This document shows positions 52,201-59,947 of a stretch of DNA of 64,000 nucleotides, in pieces. A program made the position numbers and the translations under genes. Positions within the stretch are counted from its first letter, which is position 1. Every line of letters starts with the position of its first letter. Source of the stretch: Xestospongia muta (taxonomy: Eukaryota > Porifera > Demospongiae > Haplosclerida > Petrosiidae); NCBI GenBank assembly GCA_963693285.1, contig OY848918.1, positions 11,504,796-11,568,795 of the forward strand, written 5' to 3'. The notes under the pieces were generated by a model. That model had not been told where the DNA came from. It worked only from the letters and a program-made list of their open reading frames with translations, and made no database searches.

Positions 52201-54743
52201 GTTACATCTACACCAACTGAAGGTAAATGAGTAGTAGCTTAGTGTGTGGTCTAATTTTATTGCACCAAATTATTTATAAGCATGTGTTGTGAATCAATTT
52301 GTGATATTGTATAGTGTAGATTTTATTGTATTTTCTCTAGACTTGTGTTGGTTATTACCAGTTAGTGGTCCATGTACTAACAATACCCTTCGATGGTATT
52401 ATAACTATGCTGTGGGTAGATGCCAGCAATTTACATATGGAGGTTGTGATGGTAACCAAAATAACTTTGAAACTTTACATAACTGTCTACAAGAATGTGG
52501 TAAGTGTTTTAGCCTTGTTAGATTTGTGTTAGATTTGACTGAAAACAAAAGTAATTTGATCAAATGTTAGAACAATTATATAAACATTATTTAATAATTC
52601 TGTTATGACAGGTGGTAAGTGCAAGGACATTGAAGAGGTACAATGTCTAGACAATCCATGTGACACAGTACAATGTCCAAACATACCTGATGCTATATGT
52701 GTACCATCAAGTTGTGGTCAATGTTCAGCTCATTTCTTTAACACTTCTGGTCACAATGTCACAAGCAATTGCAGTATGTATTAGAAATTAGCAAATTACA
52801 ATTTTACCTATTGATATTAGGTTCATGTCCTCCTGATAATCCACCAATATATTGTCCTTATAATCCTTGTGATCATCAAAACTGTTCTAATTTTCCTGAT
52901 GCTCAATGTGTACTTGACAACTGTGGACAATGTCAAGGAAAATTTATAGTCAATGAAACTGATGTCACAGATCAGTGTAGTAAGTTCTTAAACGGCAACA
53001 AAAAATATTTATAATTATTATAATTTGTATACTTTTAAACAGGATCCTGTACTGTACAAGGTGCTATATTCAAATTATGTGGATCTACATGTGTTGATAC
53101 ATGTTCTATACGAAAATTAAATTTACCAATTGTGTGTTCTCCATTCTGTAAACCAGGATGTGCCTGTCCAACAGAAATGGTAGGTCTATTTTAGTTGAAG
53201 TATAACTAAGCAATAGTTAATTATAGTATTACAAATTAATTTTTGTCATTCAAATTTTATTTGTTTATAATTATGTACATTTTAATATTATAATCACATT
53301 TTATAGATTGTTGATGAATCTAGTAACAGATGTGTGTATCCTGATCAATGTTTCTGTCCACCTTGTACTCCACTACCTTCTAATTGTTCACGACCACTAA
53401 ATGACAGTTGTGGTTGTCCTATTTGTGGAGGTAAACATTTGTCTTGATAAAAATATATAGTAATAATAGTACATAATAAATCATATATGTATATATGCTC
53501 CTTTTTGTTATAGATTGCACTATTGAAGGTCAAGTCTATCAACAAAGTCGTACTTGTCCAAGAACATGTTCTAATCCTAATGTATATTGTAATGGGAATG
53601 TCACAGGATGTGGCTGTCCACAAGGACAACTTATTGATGAAGATATAAATCGTTGTGTCCATCCTAATGATTGTCCAAGTACAGTACATATTAATCATGA
53701 TACCCATTGCAATTTTTTTCTTAATTTGTAGGAACAAATCCATGTCATCAACCTCCATTTACTGGTCCGTGTCTTGGTACTGTTCAACGATATTTTTACA
53801 ATGTTACCAGCCAAAAATGTGAAACATTTATTTATGGAGGTTGCAATGCCAATGATAATAATTTCTTCACACTACATAAATGTCAACAAAAATGCTCAAG
53901 TTAGTGAAATAAACAACCTTTATATGCTTTTGTTTGTAATGATTATAATCAATATATTAGTTAAATATAATATGTCATAGATTGTCCTCCAACATGCAGT
54001 CACGAGTTTTGCGCAATTAAAAGAGGTGCTATCTGCTCAATGTAAGTCTCATTATAGCACTAGTAACATAGTATTTATAATGAAATTTTTCTCTCATCAA
54101 CTTTATAACATAAATACTGTATTATCTAGACCTATGACATCTGGTGTTGATTGTCAATCAGACAATTGTACTATCACTAATTGCTGGGCTTGCTACTATT
54201 CCTATAATAAATTACCATTTCCTCAGTTGCCTCCTTCCTGTCCTCATGAATGCGAGAACCCATTAGATGAGATATGTATGAAGAATTGGGGTCGTTGTGT
54301 TCAAGAGAGCTTCCTTAATGTCTACAATATGGTATGTAGCAAATGGTATTATATTGATAATGGTGTCTACAATATGATATGTATTATATTGATAATGGTG
54401 TCTACAATATAGTATGTATTATATTGATAATGGTATCTACAATATAGTATGTATTATATTGATAATGATGTCTACAATATAGTATGTATTATATTGATAA
54501 TGGTGTCTACAATATGGTATGTAGCAAATGATATTATATTGATAATTGTGTCTACAATATGATATGTATTATATTGATAATGGTGTCTACAATATAGTAT
54601 GTATTATATTGATAATGATGGTATATTAATGCTGCATGGACTATAATTAATACATACAGTTATTAGTTTTAATTATATAGACACTACCTCAAGATATTCG
54701 TTCAGAGAACTTTCATTGTTGGAACCACAAATCCTGTGTTTGA
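32917..54743 (+). CDS. Giant modular secreted protein, gene 2 (IgGFc/Kunitz/SMB/TIL)
   Basis: About 55 exons can be joined in one frame: three IgGFc-Kunitz-CGQC blocks, an array of 16 Ser/Thr linkers, 10 SMB and 4 Gly/Ser linkers, then Kunitz, CGQC pair, split TIL, TIL, Kunitz and the unshuffled tail ending TGA 54741-54743, with AATAAA at 54927. Summed exons give about 3,450 residues, longer than gene 1 mainly through one more IgGFc block and five more SMB. No membrane segment is seen. The 5' end is unresolved: no signal peptide lies next to exon 32917, and the stanniocalcin-like exons at 29970-30663 end in the right phase. Single-transcript structure is inference. Confidence 0.65.
34304..34462 (+). 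CDS. Kunitz exon 1 of gene 2 (P1 Thr)
   Basis: A 159-base phase 1-1 exon only 49 bases after the IgGFc exon, with exact BPTI cysteine spacing and SGPCT loop. Compared with 9896 the intron is shorter by about 130 bases. Confidence 0.9.
34563..34935 (+). CDS. CGQC module pair, gene 2 first block
   Basis: Exons 34563-34727 (165) and 34777-34935 (159), phase 1-1, with SSCGQCSAHFF and DNCGQCQGKFL cores. Same pair and spacing as 10163-10535. Confidence 0.75.
35398..36735 (+). CDS. IgGFc-binding N-terminal domain exon 2 of gene 2
   Basis: A 1338-base phase 1-1 exon (acceptor GTTACAG). Small differences include SISIIS/HEAAQVPAG in the middle and LLSKDTGYY near the end. An in-frame ATG at 35313 in the intron would extend the frame (MDFNKYLL...) but gives no good signal peptide, so I keep the splice start. 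Confidence 0.85.
36866..37024 (+). CDS. Kunitz exon 2 of gene 2 (P1 Lys)
   Basis: A 159-base phase 1-1 exon with BPTI spacing, VGSCKG reactive loop (P1 Lys; Ser replaces Pro before Cys). Donor GTGAGT. Confidence 0.9.
37090..37245 (+). CDS. CADC-type cysteine module, gene 2 second block
   Basis: A 156-base phase 1-1 exon, almost identical to 12853-13008. The following 650-base intron has no further exon that I can support; it retains sequence shared with the introns before other IgGFc exons. Confidence 0.75.
37894..39231 (+). CDS. IgGFc-binding N-terminal domain exon 3 of gene 2
   Basis: A 1338-base phase 1-1 exon ending AGAG|GTAATT. It differs most in the first third (SFRSPADFMSY) and the last third (RSFSDTITIAHP). 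The four cysteines and the SGHEA motif are kept. In the intron before it, 37660-37890 is a close copy of 35160-35397, so this IgGFc block arose by duplication of the previous one with its flanks. Confidence 0.85.
39380..39538 (+). CDS. Kunitz exon 3 of gene 2 (P1 Lys)
   Basis: A 159-base phase 1-1 exon, nearly identical to 36866 (VGSCKG loop). Donor GTAAGT. Confidence 0.9.
39604..39759 (+). CDS. CADC-type cysteine module, gene 2 third block
   Basis: A 156-base phase 1-1 exon closing the third IgGFc-Kunitz-CADC block. It is followed directly by the linker-SMB array, as in gene 1 after 13008. Confidence 0.75.
40228..40594 (+). CDS. Ser/Thr linker plus SMB exon 1, gene 2
   Basis: Linker 40228-40338 and SMB 40397-40594, phase 1-1. 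The SMB is the PPCSNNGCYCD subtype as at 13739, here CYCDRNCYIWNDCC. The Asp after C-x-C typical of SMB domains is kept. Confidence 0.85.
40999..41718 (+). CDS. Two Ser/Thr linkers plus SMB exon 2, gene 2
   Basis: Linkers 40999-41103 and 41361-41465 (105 bases each) and SMB 41521-41718. Two linkers in a row without an SMB between them, 257 bases apart, point to a lost SMB exon. The SMB is again of the CYCDQNC subtype. The intron after it up to 42380 is almost identical to 13937-14480 of gene 1. Confidence 0.8.
42398..42753 (+). CDS. Ser/Thr linker plus SMB exon 3, gene 2
   Basis: Linker 42398-42502 and SMB 42556-42753, phase 1-1. First of four near-identical units with the basic RSRTNIC or RSRTKIC loop and CFCHQNCH core. 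The linker has a one-off ..LPKSYLSSLS.. change. Confidence 0.85.
43148..43503 (+). CDS. Ser/Thr linker plus SMB exon 4, gene 2
   Basis: Linker 43148-43252 and SMB 43306-43503. Start-to-start distance from the previous unit is 750 bases. SMB tail SSSYHKFLPTTTDTLG is shared only with the next unit. Confidence 0.85.
43915..44270 (+). CDS. Ser/Thr linker plus SMB exon 5, gene 2
   Basis: Linker 43915-44019 and SMB 44073-44270; unit distance 767 bases. SMB protein identical to the previous one except in the leader residue context; the acceptor is TTTCAG instead of TTTTAG. Confidence 0.85.
44678..45033 (+). CDS. Ser/Thr linker plus SMB exon 6, gene 2
   Basis: Linker 44678-44782 and SMB 44836-45033; unit distance 763 bases. 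The tail SSSYPTFLPTTTDTLG and the next 300 bases match gene 1 at 16270-16640, evidence of exchange between arrays. Confidence 0.85.
45782..46317 (+). CDS. Ser/Thr linker, SMB exon 7 and Gly/Ser linker, gene 2
   Basis: Exons 45782-45886, 45942-46139 and 46261-46317, all phase 1-1. SMB of the SLSQIC/CYCHQDCH subtype; Gly/Ser exon GSGFGSGVYPESGLGSDV. First of the three-exon higher-order blocks. Confidence 0.85.
46473..47315 (+). CDS. Two further Ser/Thr linker exons, gene 2
   Basis: 46473-46580 (108 bases) and 47205-47315 (111 bases), phase 1-1, with good splice sites. They match 18912 and 19565 of gene 1 in position and length. The 624-base intron between them holds only linker-intron sequence. 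Confidence 0.75.
47916..48451 (+). CDS. Ser/Thr linker, SMB exon 8 and Gly/Ser linker, gene 2
   Basis: Exons 47916-48020, 48076-48273 and 48395-48451, phase 1-1. SMB RSLSQIC/CYCHQNCH subtype with DIGDIGCYP near the end; donor of the linker is GTAGAT. Confidence 0.85.
48603..49836 (+). CDS. Ser/Thr linkers, SMB exon 9 and Gly/Ser linker, gene 2
   Basis: Exons 48603-48710 (108), a shortened linker 49350-49412 (63 bases, 42 to 48 bases deleted in frame from its middle), SMB 49461-49658 (198) and Gly/Ser 49780-49836 (57). All are phase 1-1. The SMB starts GSCLSLNL, one Ala to Ser change. Confidence 0.8.
50333..50437 (+). CDS. Ser/Thr linker exon, gene 2
   Basis: 105 bases, phase 1-1, donor GTACGT. 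It carries ARFSSTSHGSIV like the linker at 19565, so it belongs to the same linker type. The intron that follows (553 bases) shows no exon. Confidence 0.75.
50991..51526 (+). CDS. Ser/Thr linker, SMB exon 10 and Gly/Ser linker, gene 2
   Basis: Exons 50991-51095, 51151-51348 and 51470-51526, phase 1-1. Last SMB of gene 2, RSLSQIC/CYCHQNCH subtype, DIGDIGCHP. Block identical in plan to 20173-20708 of gene 1. Confidence 0.85.
52124..52222 (+). CDS. Last Ser/Thr linker exon before Kunitz, gene 2
   Basis: 99 bases, phase 1-1, acceptor AAACATAG. Two or more codons shorter than other linkers at its end (PTEG). Gene 1 lacks it, having only a decayed trace near 20851. Confidence 0.65.
52341..52499 (+). 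CDS. Kunitz exon 4 of gene 2 (P1 Thr)
   Basis: A 159-base phase 1-1 exon, exact BPTI spacing, SGPCT loop; CLQEC near the end where others have CLQQC. Confidence 0.9.
52612..52979 (+). CDS. CGQC module pair near the 3' end, gene 2
   Basis: Exons 52612-52773 (162) and 52821-52979 (159), phase 1-1. Corresponds to pair B of gene 1 (22429-22797); gene 2 has no pair A. Confidence 0.8.
53043..53430 (+). CDS. Split TIL domain, gene 2
   Basis: Exons 53043-53179 and 53307-53430, joined at a phase-0 intron as in gene 1. One notable change: CACPTG of gene 1 is CACPTE, so the Gly usual in TIL domains at this turn is lost. The connector reads CGCPICGG. Confidence 0.8.
53514..53678 (+). CDS. Second TIL domain exon, gene 2
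   Basis: A 165-base phase 1-1 exon, nearly identical to 23337-23501; same cysteines, same weak donor GTACAG or GTACAT context. Confidence 0.75.
53732..53899 (+). CDS. Kunitz exon 5 of gene 2 (P1 Leu)
   Basis: A 168-base phase 1-1 exon, TGPCLG loop (P1 Leu). Ends KCQQKC; FIYGGCNAND. Same GTTAGT donor as in gene 1. Confidence 0.85.
53981..54743 (+). CDS. Cysteine-rich C-terminus of giant protein 2
   Basis: Exons 53981-54041, 54130-54331 and 54681-54743 with intron phases 2 and 0; stop TGA 54741-54743. Only a handful of residues differ from gene 1, so this end is either under constraint or recently homogenised. No known family recognised. Confidence 0.75.
54332..54617 (+). repeat. 35-base minisatellite in the last intron of gene 2
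   Basis: About seven or eight units of the same minisatellite as at 24160-24491, starting right at the donor. The unit order differs from gene 1, so the arrays have changed length independently. Confidence 0.85.
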
Positions 54744-54926
54744 CAATAATATGTTGTCATTGAAGTGTGTATTGAATATAATATTACAGCTATAATATCT
54801 TTGTTTTACTTTACTTGTTATTATTATATGCAAATATTGCATAATATAATTTTGTGCATACATTTTGACCAGCTATAGATAGATTTTATTTTAGTGTGGT
54901 ATTTTTGTAATACTAGTATATACCTC

Positions 54927-54932
54927 AATAAA
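54927..54932 (+). promoter_or_regulatory. Poly(A) signal AATAAA, gene 2
   Basis: AATAAA 184 bases after the stop, in the same CCTCAATAAAC context as in gene 1 and followed by a T-run. Confidence 0.6.
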
Positions 54933-55199
54933 CATTTTTTTCAAATACAAAAACATAGGAAATGGGGAGAGGAACTACTTTATATATTATATACAATACT
55001 GAAATCTCCATTGTCTGATTATGTACAATACTGATACCAGTATTTGTGTTAATGCACTTTCTTAGTGCTAAATTTCTTTGTGTCACTTTTAATTTACACT
55101 TGTTCATGTTCATTCAATAAAATAATCTTTTGTGATTATAAATTGACCTATCAACTTGGTGACTTTGAGTGCTTGTATAGCACTAGACCTCTTTAAACT

Positions 55200-57725
55200 T
55201 AAAAGAGAAGCCTATTTGGCTACATTTGAGAGGATTATGAAGGCTCACAAGATTAAGGAGATATCTATCACAGTTGACAGGAAATGCTCAGTTGGCATTT
55301 GTTGCTAGGGTAACAACAGACTCTGAGGGCTACAAGGCACTTGATCTCAGCTGAGCTCTTCTGGATATTGTGTACAGTCCCTACCTCTGACCTAAATAAC
55401 AACAAGTCAGCTCTAACAACACCTGTCCACTCTAGTAAATCTATATTTAACTACTAAGGTAAAGGAAGTGGTGATGTGTTAAAGATAACAAAAAATGAAA
55501 TCAGCACTTATCTAATAATAACTATAACATAATGCTACTACATCAAAGATATGGTTGTCTGCTATATGGAAAGGACTATATCATAGTCAAATCTATCCAG
55601 CCACAATGGCAGATAGCAATATCTTTGATGTAATAGCATTATTGTTTAGTTGATTTAAAGAAGTGCTGATTTTATTCTTTTTAACTGTAGCACTTCGTTT
55701 ACTTTGTATTTGATTATAATTTCGTTTACAGAGTCAGTAAATGATATAATACTGACTCATTGTATTGGTAGAATAGAATATACTGGCCCTAAAAAATTTC
55801 ATTAATGATCTCTCTCTCCTTCTCTGTCTTTCTCTCTCTCTCTTTCCGGTCTCTCTTTCTACTTGCTAGCATTACCCAGGTTGACTAGTGCTCAAATCCT
55901 TGCAAACCAATACAGTGTTTGATCCACTGGTTCACATCTATGTCCCAGCCTCTGGCTTTTTGAGTCATTTAACCAGCCTCCTATACTAACCATTCTTCCA
56001 ATAAGCATAGTCTCTTCCCCTTTCCTAGCCTCGTATCCTGGCATTCAGTGAAAGTAAGGAATGTCTAGCAACTATTGCCTGTATTTGTGTGCAATTTTTG
56101 TAACTTATGCAATATAATTACATCATAATTACAATAGGAAATGACAATTAGCCAGTTCATACTAATAAATTGTTTTATTTACTACACGAGTTTAATCATG
56201 GCTTTAAACAGTCACATTTGTCATAGAGTTGTAGTGCACACAAAAAGAGCAATACTCTTGTTCAGTATCATTGAATAGCCTTCGCAAATAGCTTGTGATT
56301 CCTCATAAAAATTGCATCTTTAACAGAAGCTACTTACAAGCTCTGTATAAATCTTTACTTTCATTGTTAAAAGTGATCGAAATAAGACTTCTAAATGCAG
56401 TTACCTCATGTGAAAATATACTTTTCTCTGGTAAGATATTCTTTAAAAGCCTTTTACTTCTATAGTTATCAGGGTCTGAATAACAGAAGAGGAATACAGA
56501 ACATCATACCATTACTACATAAGGAGTACTACCACCTGTGTGATTCTAATTGATAACTCATGTAGTAAATTATGGTCTGATGTTATATAATTAAATATAA
56601 GATTTTTAACAGATGCATAACATGTGACGACTATAGTGTTTATATTAGGAGAGCCCTCTTAACTACATGTAATTCCTTTATGAGACATCAATAGTATTTA
56701 ACTACATGAAACGTCAATTCCATAGTAATTATAGTAATGATAATAGCATATGTTGTTAACACTTTGTAGTCATGTACATGACCATCAATTAGTTAAAACA
56801 ACCAATCTATAACAACAGTTTATGGTACTAGTGATCAATAATGAACAATGTTTTAAAGCATACATATAATGTACATAAATATACTAACATCTTTCATAAT
56901 ACATTTTATACTCTACAATGATTAGATATGTTCATACATTACATATGTTGTACATACTATGTACATACATTTGATGTCTAAATATATATTATGTCACATA
57001 ATTTTAAAACATTAAAATTCTTTAAAATTATTGTATAATAGTGTATCCTTACTTGGGATGTTATCTCAATTAGATAATATATTATCAACATGATAACGAG
57101 TATTTAAATACTATATATGTGAATGGTATGATGTCATGATGATGTAATGTAGATAACAATCATAAAATACTTAAACTCACATTAGCAATAGTCTTATGAT
57201 AATTAAAAGATAATATATCAACACTTCAGAAACTGTGGTTTTACCATTCTATGATGACATAAGGGAGTGTCTTCATATTAATATCATACTGTAATTGAAA
57301 TGTCTGTTTGTTCTTACATTAAATTATCCTATAGCAGTTATAACAATCATAGTATCTAGTTTCATGCCCAGACACCCAATATACAATACAATTTACAATA
57401 TACAATTTCTTAACGCTACTGTTTAGGTAATAGTCTCATGGCCAGACACCCACTCAGTTAATAAAAAAGGTCTTTAGTCCAATTTATCTTTGTGATGTCA
57501 TTTATAGGGAAAATGCAATGATGGATACCAGTCAAAGATTTTATTTTCAGACAATATAATAAGTAGTTACTATCTTACGCTTGTATTAGCTCTAAGTTAA
57601 AAGCTATTGTCTACAGAACTATGCTTTGTATTTACAGTCATACTTTTAATTTTAATGTTTTAACAATATTAAATATTAGTGCTGTTGATGACATCATAGA
57701 TTCATGTCTGTGAATCACAACACTG
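55200..57725. other. Spacer after gene 2, paralogous to 25080-29880
   Basis: Non-coding. It retains a 45-base SMB relic at about 55336-55380, cut off where about 700 bases present in spacer 1 are missing. It also holds the MITE copy (55460-55702), the CT microsatellite (55809-55860), the empty site of the 1.2-kb transposon (55941-55949) and one spacer repeat (56463-57000). The 403-base insertion of spacer 1 is absent. 57340-57725 matches 29440-29880. Confidence 0.65.
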
Positions 57726-57818
57726 TCCAAGATCCCGTAACAACTTTCTCGATTAAGTGAGTGGGCGTAGACTAACTATTTAATGCTATCTAACTGACAA
57801 ACAACATTGCATTGCAGT
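57726..57818 (+). promoter_or_regulatory. Putative core promoter of stanniocalcin-like gene 3
   Basis: AGTGAGTGGGCGTAG at 57756-57770, TATTTAATG near 57777 and CATTGCATTGCAGT before the ATG, nearly identical to unit 2. Confidence 0.4.
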
Positions 57819-58587
57819 ATGACGCTACTCGTGTTTTCAGTGGTGCTCTATCTGACAGTTACTGTCAATGCTCAGGACTGTACAGCTCTAGCTAATGCTA
57901 GTAACTGTGACTTTTATACTCGATGTGTAGAGTCAAGATTTCAATGTGGTACTAATGGATATCCTCTTGCTTATGGTGACAGATATTGTCGCAATTTCAC
58001 AAATAAACAAAGTTGTTTCACATCTGCTGTAAGTATTTAGTGTTTTCTATAACTCATTTCATTAATTTCATATAGGGTCAAACTTGGATTGATAATGTGA
58101 AAAGTTGCCTTATGAAAGTCATTTTAAACAGCAATGTCTACAACTCAAATGGAACATGTAGTCAATTACAAACAATTGCTCTCAATAGTCATCAATCCTG
58201 TTATACTGATAATGGATTCTGTACTGATATTCTTTTGAGTGACACTAACTTGAATTGTCTTGCTTTTGAAGTCTTTGACTCAAGTGATTTCTGGAATGAA
58301 CAGGCAATTGAACAGGTTTGTAACCAATAATATCTATCTATATATATCATTGAAGATAACATATTACTATAGGTTCTTCAAACAGCAACTACATGTACCA
58401 GACAAGTAATTGATAGGTTCTTGTCTTCTGTGGATGACTGGATATCAAATGCTACACAATTTGTTACACGTCGACTTCTACAAACTTTGAAAGATCGTCT
58501 CAAAGGTGATTATATATACATAATATATATTATAGTTTATGTGTGTGCATGTATGTGTATCATTTCATTGTAGTGAATTTATATTAA
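57819..58587 (+). CDS. Stanniocalcin-like secreted protein, copy 3
   Basis: Exons 57819-58028, 58076-58315 and 58373-58505, intact, with the short closing exon 58574-58587 (VNLY then TAA) possible as in copy 2. Compared with copy 2 there are only a few changes (for example YTRCVES for YTQCVES, and ALNSHQ for AFNSHQ). As in the other units the third exon ends in phase 1 and could splice onward to the partial giant gene 3. In this unit that would need an intron of about 5 kb across a LINE. Confidence 0.65.
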
Positions 58588-58639
58588 GGGTGAGTTTTTA
58601 ACTGTGATGCCTGATTCTAGTGATGGACTATAAATACAG

Positions 58640-59770
58640 CAGATTTGAAACGATGTGATTTCTGTTAAATATCGATCGATACGATTATTGATATTAATTA
58701 AATGTGGACACGCCCAAGTTTTATCATAATAACACTATAAATAAAAATACACTAAAGTGCTTAGCCTCGGTGCGGTGCCCAGTGTAAATCCATACTGCAG
58801 AATGTAACATAAGATTGGACAAGGTGTGGTCAAATTATTGATGGATCACGTGATGCACATTACAAACTGTTGTATGATGACTCAGCATTTCTCTTCGATC
58901 AAAGAGGAAAAAAGCTTATTCGTTTACTGGGTACTTTGCACTCTGATTGACATGTCTGTGAAGCTGTAACTGAGTAAGTAATAGTATCATTCAATTACCA
59001 AGCAAGATTAAATGCTAGATTCGTGATGAATGTTTCTCTGAGCCTTTACATGACGCTTTAAAATGTTTCAATAATTCCTATACAAAATTTATTGTAACTT
59101 GAAAATGAAATGTTCTTTGGAAACCTCCCCTAATACAAATATAAATTGATATATTATCTATTAGTAGCAATTTTTTCAGTGGTTTGAGACGTTTCCTGAA
59201 TGCGTTACTTCGCTCCAAGTACACAAAACACTTTTCAGAAGTTTTCTAACGATTGCTTCGACCAACGGCCTTCTGTCTTGCTGATCCGTATTCCTCTAAG
59301 ACTCTCTACAGCATACTAAAAAATCTCCACATTAAGTTTTTTTTACTTTTCGAGAAACGGCACCTTGACCTCTGCAGCCTGAAAATTCTTTTGCGAGTTT
59401 TAAGCTTTCGTTTTCTTTGACGATGTTCTTGATACTACTGTTGTAAAGTCCACACGTTTTTGTATTCTTTGCTAAACGTTGGTAGCTACTAACGCTTCGC
59501 TTGCCAAGTTATAGCAGTTCAAAAAAACAGGCAGTGCAGACACACACACCGACAGACTACAGTACCCTCGCTTTGCGCCCACGCACAGCGAGGTTAAAAA
59601 TCAATCTTGGCTTGTAGAAACTAACTCTCCCATTGCTAGAAAGTATATTTATAAGCACAGAGGTAAAAAAGGTGTTTTATGCATGGGATGTAACGTGAGG
59701 ATTTTCTCATCTACTCTATCACTTAGCGCTTAAGTTATTTTAATATTATTCATTATTTGTTCACATGAAT
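58640..59770. mobile_element. Repeat start with an 830-base insertion (58761-59593)
   Basis: 58640-58740 matches 30790-30890. The match resumes at about 59594 (AATCAATCTTGGCTTGTAG, as at 30920), so 58761-59593 is an insertion. Its ends AGCCTCGGTGCGG and, reversed, ACCTCGCTGTGCG are weak inverted repeats. No ORF of note; an old non-autonomous element is likely. After 59690 the paralogy with unit 2 ends. Confidence 0.5.
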
Positions 59771-59947
59771 GTCATGCGAAGAGACCACGTTTTCTCTCGT
59801 GTTCGTGAAGATTTAAAAGATAAAGAGACTGAGGTCACAAAGAAGGGAGATTGTTCCGAATGTCTATGTCTAGTTGGAGGAACTTAACAGGCGTCGACGG
59901 ACTCAAGGACATCTTAAATGAACTGCTAATGCCACAAGAGTTTGAAC

